Shown here: piece by piece, positions 48,851 to 62,600 of the stretch
Numbering within the stretch: the first letter of the stretch is position 1
How the letters are laid out: each line of letters opens with the position of its first letter
Assembly (NCBI GenBank): GCA_013396915.1
Contig: VWZL01002517.1
Span: 124,001-188,000 of the forward strand
Source: Stercorarius parasiticus
Taxonomy: Eukaryota > Chordata > Aves > Charadriiformes > Stercorariidae
Direction: 5' to 3'
Length of the DNA: 64,000 bases
Made by a program: the position numbers and the translations under genes
Notes under the pieces: generated by a model
The model's input: the letters and a program-made list of their open reading frames with translations, nothing else
Database searches by the model: none
Told to the model about the DNA's origin: nothing

Positions 48851-51800
48851 TGTACTGGAAATGTAAGAGTTAATTTAGACAAACATTGTAAAAGCCAAAT
48901 AAACTACCAAAGCATCTTTTTGCAAGAGGCCTGTCTAGAGGCTAAAGACAGAGGGTGTCATTCTGCATTGCTGCCCACACCCACCTGCATCAAGAGCCAG
49001 GTCAGTAGTGCTGGGGTGCTGGTGACAGTGCAACCACGGCGAGTTCCAGCAATAAACTCCTGCATCTAGAAATATCAAACCAGACCCTACATTTTCAGTC
49101 AAAGCAGTCTCTGCTGCTTGTTGGTCAGAGGACCAACCTGGTGACAAACAAGTTCTGTTGCTCTGCTTGCCTCAGAACGATCTCTTCTGATTGAAGTGCA
49201 GATTTTGAAACTAACTGAAAATAGAAATTGAAAATAAATGCCTGGGTCAAAACACTCTTCCAGAAGCTGAGAGCAAGCACGGTACCACTTCCTGTGCCTA
49301 GAAATAAGCAGGGATCAAACTCTGCCAGTCCTGCATCAGAAAGCAGAAGCCACTTTGTCACGCACCACGTATGTTGTTTATAGCCCAACTTGCTTTCTAC
49401 TCAAGGTTTCACCAACTACAGCCATACTGCATCAAAGGAGAAGATGGTCTAACTCATTAAAGACTTGCATAACTTTCAAATAAACAAAACAGGAAAAAGC
49501 ACTACTTGTATTTCAATGTTTTAAAGACTTTTTCATATGTGCAGTGATTTTCAATTTTGTCTTTTTATTGTTGATCCGACTCGCTAAGATGCAAATATCT
49601 TGAGAAGTCTGTCAAATATCAGAACTGCATCTAACAGAGTTTCTGTATAACTTGGGATAAATGCAAGCGATGAAGAAGTTGCTGCCCTCAGGACCAGGAA
49701 AGCAGAAAGGGGACAGGGGCGTTTCAAAACAAATTGTGAATATGCAGCTCTTACAGATCATTGCTACTATGATCAAACACGTGTTTTATTTTGTTAATAG
49801 AATTGTTGGCTTGAAACTGCTGATTTTCAGGGATGAGGAAACATATTTATTTTAGCTGCTTCCTTGTGGATACTTATTTTGCTCCTCTCAAGGGTCACTG
49901 AGGTGAAGGTGAAGGCGAGCGCGCCATGGAAGAAGATGCAGTTCTAACAGGTAAGTGTGCTGTACCCCAGGAAGATTTTACACATTGAAAAAGCTTCTCT
50001 GCTAAGAGGTTCTCTTTTTTTTTTTTTTCTTCCCTGTCACCCATTTCATAGAAGATTAGATTTAAAGCCATTTGATTCGGAGAGTTTAAGTTTGCCTAAA
50101 TCAGGATCAAATGCGGAATACAAAAACACCATCCTTCAAGAGAAAGACTAAGCATTGATGATGGGCCAGCTGGGGATAATGATGGATGCCAGGATAGAGA
50201 ATGAATGCAGATAAGAATTAAGATTTATTTTCCTCTTGAAGACTACTTGTGATGCATCATTTCCTGAAAATAGAATGCAGAAAACATTTGATAGGGAGTT
50301 GTTTTAGCATATACATAAGAACTAACAACAACTCAGTAAATCTTTAACTTCAGTTTATACAGTATATCAGTCTACAATAATGCTTTTCCCCACAGGAGAG
50401 AAAAATGGCTATCGTACACTGGTATTGCAGTTATTGCTACCAGACTTATTGGAAAAATCTGTAAACAATTTTAAAGTCTTATAACAAATATAGACCTCCA
50501 GAGTCTGAGATTGTATTGCTCTAAGTGACATAATCCCAACATACCTTTTTTTTCAAAATTAGGTGGTTGATGAAAACACAGGCCGAGTACCTGCAGTATT
50601 CCCATTTCCTTTAACCTCCAGGACCAGAGGCTGCATGAACGTTACCTTGCTCAGAACATGGTTGGACTCTGCTTTTCTTAACGGGGTGAGCATTAGTGAC
50701 AGCCTTAACTGTAACTGAAAAGGCATCCTCTTATGACTTAAAGGAAAAACTGTTCTCCTTGAAACCAGGGCAGCTACACTCCAAAATTGATGTTAGAATT
50801 GCATTCCACTGCTGTATATTAAAGCCAGTTAAAAGTAGACAGTAGTGCAGCAGATACCCACCACAGTTCTTGTTCTCTCACGTTCTACCCAAGAACACCT
50901 ATAATAGGGAGCTAGCAGATTGGTATGTTTTCAGGAACTATTAATTTCACTTTAAGAGGAAATAGAAGAGTTAGAATGTGCAAACATATACTTCAGTGTA
51001 TATCAATTTATTAACAACTTAGAGGCAGTTTGTGTTTCTTTTGTTAATAGTCTTGTACTATGTCTGTCTGTCCCTAGATGTCACTATTCTGGAGACTCAT
51101 CCACACACAACTAAGCAGTGAATTGACTAAACCAGTTCAGGTTTTTTTCTGCTCTTCATTTAAAGGAATGAGTTGTTTTCATTTTTTGAAAAAGCTTGGC
51201 TGTCTTGCTGTTAGAGACTTGTACAACTAGTCTAGTTGCTTAATTTTTAATTCTGGAATGAGCAGGAGTTAAAAGTTAACTAGCAACCACAATAATACAT
51301 AGAATTAAATTGACAGAAGTTTAATTTTTGAACTTGCAGAATTTTTTCTGCTGCAGGTGCACACATTTTTCCCAGGTAGTTGCCCCGGGAGCGTGTGTGG
51401 AGTGGCTGGGTGTTTGGAGTTTACACATAGGCTGCTGTGCAAGTGAAAGCCAGGAGTGAGGTGGTCAGCGTGGGACTGAAGGCCCAGACAGTCTGGGGGC
51501 AGCAGCCCCCCGGGCCCCACGTGGGGTCCCACCGCGGTGCCCAGAGCAGGCGAGCGCTGCCCATGCTGCAGCGGGTGCACCAGCACCTGTGCTAAACACT
51601 CCAGCTTGCAACCTTCACGTCAACTGTCTATACTTCCATCATAAACCAGCTGTCATGCTGGATTATGGACAGAATTGATTTTACCTGTCAGAGACTACTG
51701 TGACTTTTGAATCAGTAATGATTTTAAGTGCAATGTAATTAAAAAAAAAAGATAAGGAAAAGGGAGACAAAAGCACAGATGACTGTGTCAAAATATTCCT

Positions 51801-54800
51801 GGAATCAGTGTCTTTTATGAAGACATTATTCCTCGTACACCTATTTTGACTACCCATGCTCCTAACTTTGCCCGTTCTAAGGAGTAGTGCATTGCAAGAT
51901 GAAAACACAGGAGTTCAAGAAGACACATCACAAATCCAGGGCTGAGCTGTACAATTTGGGGCAGTGGGGGGAGGAGGGAGGAGTGTGGAGACAAGAATCA
52001 TCAGTTTCTTCAGAAATTAAAACCGTTCATAAGTTATCTATACTTACAAAAAATGAATATTTAAAAGGTGGAAGTGTAATAAGACCAACTTGCCTAAACT
52101 TTAAGCAACTCTTCAACTTCAGGTGTAATCATAGAAAGGATGCAGAAAGTAGTTATGGTTACTGTAGCACAAATATAAAAATTAACATGAACTTCTGGCC
52201 AAAAAGCCAACTCACAAAATCAGGCAGCATTAGCAAATGTCAGCAAGGAGAAAGAAAACAGCATTGTGTACATTTATTAATACATCTAATCAAGAGCAAG
52301 GCTAGTGCTGATCTGTTAACTCAGTCAAAACTATAGCCAGAGAATACCAGAGGGCCAAACTAGACCTTCACGTGTATCAGTTTTGACCAAAAAAACCCCA
52401 AACAAACATAAAAAGAAATCTATGAACAAGTCAGTAGCACAGTTAATACCAAAGCCAACAAAAGCGAGCTCTCTAGATGATTACAAACTAAATGGGTTTG
52501 GGTAGCATGGGCCTGCTGCGTTTTGTGCTAGGAGAGTTGAGCCAGACAGAAACCTCTCCAAACCATTAACTCTTGGTTTTGAGAGACACCAGGGGACAGA
52601 AGAATTGATACAGTGTTGGGAGCCCAGGAAACGGGCAGAGGAAAGCCAGGGAATCCAATAATGCAATTTCACCTCAGTCTATTAATTTTATTCAGGAATT
52701 TTAAAATCTTAACCACACCAGCAATAACAAGAATGCAAACAATGAGACTATCAAATTGGCTCAACTTCTTTTTAGCAAGGGTAACGCTGGGCGGGTGAGC
52801 AAGAAGCTGCACATGTCAGTCTGACATAAGCGAGATAGGGAAATAACCTAGGATAGAAAAGTTGAAAACTAAGTCTTTGTAAGCAGTTCACACAACACAT
52901 TCTCCTGTTTAAAAAATGGAATTACTGAAGGATCAGGGTTTATTCAGTATTTTAGTTAATTATTTAGTTAATTGAGAAATAGTAAGAAAGAAGCAGGGTG
53001 AAATTCAGTATGGTAAAATAGAAGCTGCTTACCTGGGTTGCAATAATCTATGGAAAATGGTAGGCAGGAGACAACAGCTAGTCACAAACAGAACAAGGAG
53101 GGCAGTATTAGGTGAGTAACTAATTGGATTTGTTTGGCAGGGAGGAGATGACTGGTTTTTTTTTGTTTTGGGTTGTTTTTTTTCCTCCTAAGAAAATGCC
53201 AGGTTTCCTGTGGAGTCTGTAAAAATTTCTCTTATTGGAGACATTTGAGAGCAGATTAGTCAAACATCTCTACTAGCAGTAGCTAAGATATTTCATTGTG
53301 CCTTGGGGTGAAAAGCAGACTAGAGAATGCCTGAGTACTTTTCAGATTTATTTGATATGAACATAAGCCCCTATTTCCAGTGAATAGCTGGAATTTCAAA
53401 ACATTCATATTCCAGTATTACATTTAAAGTTTGAAATATTTCTAAGAGATCTCAACCATACTGTAGCAATAGACTATTTCTTTATACCAACTTCTAATAA
53501 CAAACAGACATCCTTTAGAGATTCTGTGAAGTTTGCACCAGGACAATATTTTTCATCTAGATCTCTCCCTCCTCCCACAGCAGGTTGAATATAATAAATG
53601 TGATCCAGCGCCAAACCGCGTTGGTTAGACACATCAGGGAAGGAAGAGGAAAAGGAGGGGAAGTCGATAGCCAGGCTTCTCACAGTACTTTTGAGACAAA
53701 ACTTTTAACTTTTTTAGTGATATTTCTTCCTTTGAGAACCCCTTGATGCAAAATATGGTTTGCGTCATTAGTTCCATTTTGGATTTCTTACAGTACATTG
53801 CACATGCACATAAGCAAGTGCCGCATGATCATCCTTACCTTCTAGGCTAAAGACGCTGGGATCACAGGGAATACATTACAAATACAGTTCTCCGCAAAAG
53901 TACCACGTAGCCGAGCACTAGGCAGAGCTCTATGTTGTTCTCTGTTCAAGACACATCACTTTTAAGCGAGATATTATGAGCAATTTATTTCATATGCTAA
54001 TTTCATACAACATTTCAATTTTAAATTGAACCTGTGCAGTCTAAAAGGTGCTGACTCAGCAGAGCACATGTTCTGCTGTAGCTGCATCTCTTCCTGTAAA
54101 GAGAGACATGAATTTCCCAATCATGGCAATATCCGAGTTACACTGTTAAACAGCAGGAAGCAGTAAGGATGGCTCCAGGGTCGGAAGAGCTCAGCAAAGT
54201 CACAAATGCAACCCAGCACATAACCAGCAGAAGAGGATAAAGTGCTCAAACTTGCAAGTCAGGCTACAGCAGCAGCTTCAGCCAAGAGCAGCAACCAAAA
54301 CCTGACCAAACCTTGGTTTTCCAGGTGCCTCGTCAGCCCCACACAGCCCAACACTGGCACAGCTCCAACATCCCCAAAGGGGAGACCCAAAGTCCAGATT
54401 CTCTCCTGGAGCTTCCCATTTTCGGCTCTACATTTTCCTAGCCACACTTACAAACAGCTGCTCAAGCGTTCACAGTAGCAAAAGATTAATTCTCCTGCTT
54501 CCTATTTTCATAGGGATATGGGAAAATTGCTCCCCATTCACTTTAATCCTGCACTGACTTGGGAACTGAAGAGATGGGGATGATTCATAAATAAGCTTAG
54601 ACTTAGTTTCAGGCATCCTGAAGCTGCTTAGTCCTTCAAATTAGAGTGAATAATTACTTTTCTTGAAAGGGACTTGATGTAAGTCCAGTTTCATTTTAAA
54701 ACAAGGCAACTGAATAGTATATTAAAATTGCCAAGTTATGTTAAAAGCTAAATTAGCATTATTTAGCATTTAACTAGTAAAACTTCAGCGGTAAGGTTGT

Positions 54801-56102
54801 CCTACTTGCATATCAGACCCAACAAATGAACAAAAACCAGTTTGTCTACTGCTATTTGTGCAGTTTTGTATCCTGCAGATACATGGAGCTTGCTCAGGTA
54901 CCAAAAACCACATACTGAATTCGGCATTCCACCCAGAGTATTGCACTAAGAAGTTATGTGTGTGAGAATAAAGTGTAAAGTCAGCCAAGTTCCACAACAC
55001 CCCATGTCTTTCAAGTGTTTTGTGGAAAAAAAAAAAAGTGTCAGGATAATATTAGCCTAGACAAACCCCTGTGAGAGTGCAGATAGATTGCTTTTGCTAC
55101 TCGGATTATCTCAGACATCTGCAAGTAGCACTTGGAACAGTGCCAATATTTAATTTATGGAACTTGAATAATTCAGAGCTTGCCATTAAAGTTATGCTCT
55201 CAAAAGCCACCATATGTTTCCATGGTGGCAGGGAGAATACTACATTTTCCACATTTAAATGATCTGACCAGACAGGTAAGAGATTTCACAGACAAGACAC
55301 TAACCCATAGTTCAGAGAGGAAAAGGGCACGGACACACACCTTCAACAGTATGATTTCCTTTTGATGCAAGGAAAGTTTAGGTGTGCAGATGGGGTCTAC
55401 TCATCTTAAATCCTTGAGGGAAACTAGTCTGTGAAGACAAAAATCAGTCAGATTGATGGCATGCGCTAGCCTCTGTCCATCTAATCAGTGTACCAAAACA
55501 CACCCTGCAATGGAGTCTTAGCACAGTTGAAGACAAAGTACACTTTTCTGCATTTGACTGAATTCCAGTCTCTGTTCACATGCAGGCTGATACAGGTCAG
55601 TTAAAATACCAAACTAGATTTTACTTTAAAAATGCAGGCTCTGTTTAAGTATCACATATTGGTTACCATCCTACTTAAGAAAATCACAAGATAAAACCAC
55701 TGAAGAAAACAGAAGCCGGAGTAGTAAAAAATTCAAAGTGTTATAACAGATGTGAATTTAGGGTCTCCGACTTAAGTTACAGTTAAAAATACATCCTATA
55801 CACCCACCCCTTCCCTCACCCTAAAGTCATGCATCCTCGCCCTCAGAAGTGGCACTGTTTTGTGTATACTTACTTTAAAGAAGTACCTATTTGGGGTGTT
55901 CCAAGACCCACCTAAGCCCTTTAAAGGATTTTTAAAACCAGGTGAGACAGATGTGAACACTCCTGAAAGAATTCGGTGTAGTGACCCGAGTATGTCAGGG
56001 ACCTTCTCTTAAAATTGAAGATTCAGGTTAAGCACTTGACAAATGATCACATTTCAGCCATAAACACAGCAACATTTTTGCTTGGCATGCTACAGCAGAA
56101 AC
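48851..56102. other. Intergenic stretch between the two convergent genes
   Basis: About 7 kb without a recognised gene or interspersed repeat. It holds the candidate mini-exon at 49926, a GC-rich patch at about 51380-51590 with a CCCCACGTGGGG palindrome (51515-51526), and a stretch near 53960-54070 with homeodomain-type cores (ttatttcatatgctaatttcat). The long frame at 51887-52336 has no recognised domain. Confidence 0.55.
49926..49950 (+). other. Possible non-annotated first exon: strong Kozak ATG plus consensus donor
   Basis: gcgccATGG gives G at -3 and +4. Eight codons (MEEDAVLT) follow, then acag|gtaagt, a perfect donor at 49951. An in-frame TGA lies about 25 bases upstream. No matching downstream exon was found: the nearest clear acceptor (before 50562) would stop at once in this phase. 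It may be a noncoding transcript or chance. Confidence 0.15.
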
Positions 56103-56108
56103 TTTATT
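56103..56108 (-). terminator. LHX8: Candidate polyadenylation signal AATAAA for LHX8
   Basis: Canonical hexamer on the - strand, about 500 bases after the stop codon. Confidence 0.5.
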
Positions 56109-56605
56109 CAGTTCATTTTGAAAATATTTGCAACCAAAATTTATATTTGTAAACTCACAGAAATAAGCTTTAACATAAAGGCTGTATACAACTCAAATAC
56201 AGGTAATACTTTTAGCAATAACTTACAGATACAAACTAATGATAAACTACGATTTCACAAAGAATTGTAAACATTTTGCACAATTGTCAGTCCTTTCTTT
56301 TAGGCAAAGTGCTCTTTTGATGACAAATAAATTAACACACACATAACTAGAGTGGACTACTTCCAGACAATACAAAAAGGTGTTTAATAAGGCTTGTAAA
56401 CAATGTAATAGTTATTTATGCAGAATCCATAAAAGTGTCTTGCAGGCTAAATATACTTACATACCTGGGCAGCAAAAACGATCTTGAAAATGCTTTAGAT
56501 GTTAAATAAAAAGTTAACATTAGTATCTTTCCAATGATATTTTTAATACACAATAAATGACTTAAGATTACATCCTTAATAGCTTATATCCCTGACCGAG
56601 AGGAT
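56103..56605 (-). other. LHX8: Probable LHX8 3' UTR with polyadenylation signal
   Basis: Lies directly after the LHX8 stop on the - strand. tttatt at 56103-56108 reads AATAAA on the - strand (context gaactgaataaagtttc) and would give a 3' UTR of about 0.5 kb. A longer UTR using later signals cannot be excluded. Confidence 0.5.
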
Positions 56606-56682
56606 TTAGGTGTGACTTATTGGCAGTTGTGTCATTGAGTGGGGGAGCAAAGGCTGGAGTCCAAGAGCTGTAGGTGAATGAG
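56606..56682 (-). CDS. LHX8: LHX8 last coding exon
   Basis: Acceptor gtttttgtag. Residues 243-267: [18 protein letters not shown] and LPISHT, then TAA. It is only 25 codons including the stop, so an ORF scan misses it; the conserved tail confirms it. Confidence 0.95.
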
Positions 56683-59600
56683 CTACAAAAACAGAAATAT
56701 TCACTGGTCAGCTTCATCGGAGGTAGAAAAAGATGACAAGCTAGTAAATCCTATTGGGTGACAACAGCTCCCCGGCCCCAGCCACTGCAGCTCTGCTCCC
56801 CCCAGCCCAGCAGCCCCCATCCTGCACCCACAGCCCACCTTGCAATGCTTATTTGGACAAAAATAAGCTCAGGCCACACGTGGCTCAGTCTAGTTCTCCC
56901 AAAACCTCCACAGTCTCCGTCATCGCAGATACAAGCCACAGCTGTTGACTTGCTGGGTCACAAGCCACACAATGACTGAAACACAATTTTGACCACCAGG
57001 CTCCCCCCAGCGTGTGTTAGTGAGGGACCCTGCAGTTTCCAGTGAGGTGCTGGATTGAGCAACCTACAGTCGTGGGGTAAGAGTCAGGGAGCAGGTGGTA
57101 AACAGTTTTCATTAAAATTACACATTACTAAAAGATGTGGCTTGGATGTTCAAAAAAAGTGTTTGATTTCTTATTACTAGTATTCATAGTCTGGAGGAAG
57201 CACAAAAAGTGGTCTTCATATCCAGATCTTCAGCTAGGCTCTTACTGCTTGAAGAGGCACCCTCCTTGGTGAGGTGCAGATAGCAACAACAGCATTAAGA
57301 TATTTTATAAAGAATACCAGAAATCAGAAACCCATTACGTTTCTTTAATCAACACTTGGTAAACTGTTCTTGCTACGGCTGATAATGATTTTACTTGGGC
57401 ATGCGAAGTTGTTCCACCTACCATCCATGTAGCTGTGTAGAGCAGTTAACATAGTCCCGTCCTGGGGTACGTAGGCAGAATACGCCATTTCTTCTAACAT
57501 GGGTGGAGACAGCCTGGAGGGCTGAACTGCTGTGACAGGAGCAGTAGATGAGTGATTAGGACTAACATGCTTCTTATGGCGTGCTCTGCAATTTTGAAAC
57601 CACACCTGAAAAGGGGGAAAAATTTACATCATGTTGATAGATTGCATTCTGTTTCCACATTAGCATAATAAAAACCTCAGCATTATAACTTCAGCCGAAT
57701 TCAGTTAATTAACTGGGCCTTTAACAGCGCAAACGAAGAAGTATTCATCCTAAACCTACATGGAGCCTCAAATGAGTGTGGTCAAGCCAGGAAAGTCCGG
57801 GAGAGGTGGGTGAGGGGCTGCTGCCCTGGGCACCCAACGGGACACGGCCATTTCCCTGCCCCAGCACCAGTGACAGCCAGGCAAGAGGGCACAGGACACC
57901 CATTTCCCTTCTCATGTGGGGAACTGTGAAAGCTTCCACTGTTTTAAGGCTTGATCACAGCTGCGAGACGCCTCACTCCTATAGCAGCACTCTGCCAATC
58001 TTCCAGGCTAGAAGGAGGCACAGGAACCGCAAACTTATTTTTACTTATATAAACATACAAATGTGTAATATATATTATTTTAAAAATAATATTTATGTAT
58101 AAAAAGCACATGCATATAATGTTTTCAGAGAGTCACCGTCAAGTAAAGATTCTAAGTTTGTGTTTCTGAGTTTTGGATGACATGGGTACTCTGCTCTCCA
58201 GAACAGATCACTAGATACTTACTTACTCCTAACGCATCATACCACAAGCCATTTTCAAAAAGAGTGCCGGCCTTAAGAACAGGCTATTGAAGTCAGAGAT
58301 TTATCTTTAGAAGAGCTTGGTGCCAATTCCTATACTATTTAGCCTGAGAAGTTTCTTCCTGGAAGACTATTGATCCTCCACACAAAGTGCAAGAGGAATA
58401 CAGCAAGTTTTCCAAATTAACTTCAGACACCACCTTTAGTCAGGAATAGGTCTAGAACAAACATGTTATGTTAAAACTGCCAGATTAGATCTTTTTCCAT
58501 CTCAGAATAACTACACGGAGAAAACTGTCATTAAGCATTTCCAATGGCCGACTACCAGACTTTGCTGTTCAAGTAGCTTTGCAGGGTTACCTGTATAACA
58601 CGCCTGCTCAAGCCTGTTCTTTCTGCCAGTTTCTGAAGCGTTTGTGCATCTGGATTGTTGTCCTGAGCAAACTGTGCTTGCATAACCTGAAAAGGCAAGA
58701 AGAGAGATTGCAGGGTTTTTGTGTGCAGCCCTGAGAGCGGCATTAGAGACTCCTCTCAGCCGGGGTCCTACTCCTTGACTGCTTTTAGGAAACTGTTGTA
58801 ATCAACAGTGCCCAGACAGTCCCCAATACATTAAGCAAAGGGGGGGAAAAAAAAAAAAGGAAATAATCCCACAAAGACAAAAAGCCAAAATAGAAGCCCT
58901 TTACTATGCTTAACTGAACTAAGACATTTGCCAGAAATGAAAGAAATTAATTCTGCTTGGCAGTGGTAAAAAACAGAGGAGGTGCTTTGTTACGATTGTG
59001 TTACAATCCGTGGGACAAAATTCCCTGGCGAAACAATTAAAACACGCTTGATAAAGTAAAGGTCTACCGCAGCAGACCAACAGTGCACAGAGCTTCGATC
59101 CACCTCTTGGCTCATCAGTCACTACCTGCATCTTGTCCTACATGGGGCAACTTAACCCTCTGTGCAGCCGCGCGGAGGGTGCAACTGGGAAGCCCTTTGT
59201 GTCTCCTTCACCTTGAGCTGACCTGAGGAAGAGAGGCTCCACCTTGGCTGACCCGCACTGTGTAATTGTTTGGTTACACTCATCTTTTTTACAGAAAATT
59301 GAGGACAAGTCATTAGGATATGAATTATTTTTTTTTTTTCTGAGGAAATAGATGTCAACTTGGCCTGATCCTGAACAGTTTGAGAGCCTGTAAGAGTTTA
59401 CCTTCTTTAAGGAAGCAGGGCTTCGTGAATTTCTGAAGAGTATCTTCAGCAACTTAGTAAACTGTAGTTTCTCATTTCTGGATTTTGTCCCTTGATTGAC
59501 TGCAAAGTTTGCCTGGCTCCATCTTTGAAGATTCAGACTATTTCTCTCCGCATCCAGAAGTGCTGAAACTACTTACTTTCCTACTGTTTCATACAAAGAC

Positions 59601-62600
59601 ATGAAAAAGCAAGGACATCCTTTTGTACAAGTTCTTCACGAGGTGTGTTATTACTCTGACAGTCACTTATCCCTCCGACGCTTCTCTTTCGGGCATCAAG
59701 GACAGCTACAGAGTCCGATGCACCAAGCAGAAAGCAAGTGTCATTAATAAGAGGCCCTGAGATCTCAAAGCTGGAGTAGGTTACAACCTATTTAAAACAG
59801 GAAAAGAAAGGAACATGGAAGTTCCATCGACAGCAAGCAGGCAGAAGCCCTCGAATACAGTTCCTGCCCTGATGGCTGGGTCTATCTCCCCTTCAGCTAC
59901 TGCTGGAAAAGAAAGTTCCCTTTCACAGAAGTTCGAGCCTGATGTCCAGACCCCTTGCCAGGTTATTCTTAGCACGCTTGTTTTGTATTAACGCCACATT
60001 CTGTCTCCAGCCACGGCTGAAGTCGCAAACCAAGCTTTGAACAGCCCCATGCCACGTTGTATAGCACTGCTTAAATGCCTCACCTGTGTTATTATACCTC
60101 AACTTCAGTTTTCCTCAACTGCTTTCACCATGAACAAGAGGAGGACAGGACAACAAAACAGAACTCATTGAGGCAGTATAAAACGAATGGTGCGGTGGCC
60201 ACGCGTGACCGGAAATTCAAAGACGTGTTGTAAACTGAAAGCAGGCATGTGTAGCTAGGATTAGGTACAAAGCTGCAGCTTCCTTCCCGCTACAGGCTGA
60301 AACCTCTAAGTCTGATCTGAAACCTCTAAATCTAGTCTCACCACTGCCCCTTTCATGGGCAGCTGGCCCTGGACACGGTGGTTTTCCCTAGAAAGCTAAT
60401 TTAAGGGAAGTGGTGATCCAGAGGGTTAAATAGCTCTGGACTGCCTTAAAGATGAGTTAACTCTTGCCAAGTACTTCAAATGCGCTTTCCCTGTATTTCA
60501 CGCCACGTCTCTCTATGAAAAAAGTGTGGTTTTTCCCTTAAATGTGCAGCATTGAACACTAAGGCTACGCCCTGAAATACACCACCAAGACTATACTGGC
60601 TTCAGTATATTTTTAACAGGCAAAGCTCAAAGACACTTTGAGGAAATCAGCATGTGAAGCATTTTGGAAGGGCTGGGAGAGGGGAAGAACAAAAGGAAGG
60701 AAAGCAAAGATGAGTCCCTGTTGATAGCCTCTCTTCCTGGTGTGCCAAGACGATAACATATGATCTAAAAAGCAAGTATTGAGGAGAACTGCCTTAGGAG
60801 GAAAAAGGGCAATCAAGAAACAAACGCACAACTCTTCCCCATCTTCTCTACAAACCAAAGCAAAGCAAGACACAGGCGTTGACAGGAGTCAACTCGTGTT
60901 CGTGTGAATATAAACAGGAACCCACGATACTCGCCTGTTTTGAGAACAATCTTTTGCAGCCCTTATTGCGCACTACAACAAAATCCAAACTTCCACCCTG
61001 TTAATGTCTTGAAGTCATATACAGTACCCATCTTCAGTACAGCTCTTCACATTACATAACTCTAGAAATATTTTGTCTGTATTATGTGTAGCGATGTAAA
61101 TGCCTGATAAAATAGATTTCATCGAGCAATCAAAATAGAACAACCTTTTTATTTCCACTCTGCGGAATTACTAGCTGCCCCCAGGGAAATAAAAAGCTTG
61201 AAGAGTAACTATTTCATATTAAACTGCTGAAGCTAACAAACAATTCCAGAAACATGCTGTGTCTTGATAGTTTATGAAATAGTTGAAAGCATGCAAGCTT
61301 TTTCTTTCCCCCCATATGCATCCGATTTCCTATCGGTTCAGCACCTACATCCTGCATAAACCTACATCTATGCAAGTTTTCAGCACCGCCTCTACCTGGA
61401 GTTGATCTGCCGTGAAGCTGGTCCGAGCTCTTTTCGCTGGTTTTGGATGATTAACATCTTGTTCTGTTAGTAACGCTCCTTCCACGCTAATCCCATTACC
61501 TGAAGCATTAAAAAGAAAACACCACTTTCTGCTAAATGTTCAAAGTGATGTTATTCGTAAGTCAGACTGTCCTCCAACAATAACCAACAGTTATTCAGCC
61601 AGATGAATTTCAACTTTAAAAAAAAAAAATCCATATTCTGTTCAAAGTTAAATTGATCCATCTCCATACAGCCCAAACAACTCCCTTGCAAGCGAGGGAA
61701 GGAATAGATCCAGCATGTTATTTTATCAACTAGATATGCTCTTGCTTTCTTTTCCTTAGGATAGAAAGCAAGTTATACAAACTTAAAAAAAAAAGAATTA
61801 AAACATCAAATAATTTGCACATTATTTTAATTCAAGAACCTGTGCTTCCAGCCTTAGTAAAGCTAGGTAATTACCTCTTAATAAGGAAGATGAAGTAAAA
61901 CCCAACAATTTAATTAAAACTAAACCACAAACACAGTTCTTCACAAAGGCAGCATATGTTACCATTTTCAACTTCTCTTTTCAGGTTGTCCAACATGCAG
62001 TCGTAATGTACTCTACAGAGGACTTTCTCTTCAACCAAGGCGAACTCCTCTCCCGTAGACAGCTGCCGTTTGCAGGAGAAGCAGGCAAAGCATGCCAGGT
62101 GGTACACGTTTCCTTTCGCCCGCCGGACCCAGTCGGTGGAGTGGATGTGCCGCCCGCAGCGTGAGCAGCGGGTGCCGTATCGCCTGCAACGACAGCAGCC
62201 ACCGCAGGGTGAGGCCACCAGCAACGACCGCAGGAGAGTGATGCTGGGGGGGCCACAGGCAACTGGGACGAGGCAGCGCGGCCGAGACCCCCAGCAAACA
62301 GGCTGACCACCAGGGATGAGGCGATGGCACAACTGTGTTTTCATCGCAAAAAATCAGCAAGTCTGTATCTGAGAATTTAAGGCAAGACCACCGCTGAACC
62401 GCAGAAGTTAATATTTTCATAAGGCAAAGGGTAAAACCGAACATCTTAACTGCTACATGAATTCACAACTCATCTTTCCTCTTATAAAAATAATTACTCT
62501 TTTAAAAAAAGCTGTGAGTGGGAGACAGAAACAGCTGACTTTGTGTTCAAAATTCTCCCAATTGTTATAACTCTCCCAATTATATCTCCCAAATGCATTT

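Noticed and set aside
50562..50720. Open stretch after an acceptor-like ttag, considered as second exon for the ATG at 49926
   Set aside because: The splice phase gives an immediate TGA, so the two do not form a coding gene.
51887..52336. 149-codon frame on the + strand
   Set aside because: Lys/Ser-rich without recognisable domain or splice context; probably chance.
57345..57421. Read-through extension of the LHX8 homeodomain exon (tail beginning GRWNNF)
   Set aside because: A consensus GTAGGT donor and a conserved last exon at 56606-56682 explain the true C-terminus.
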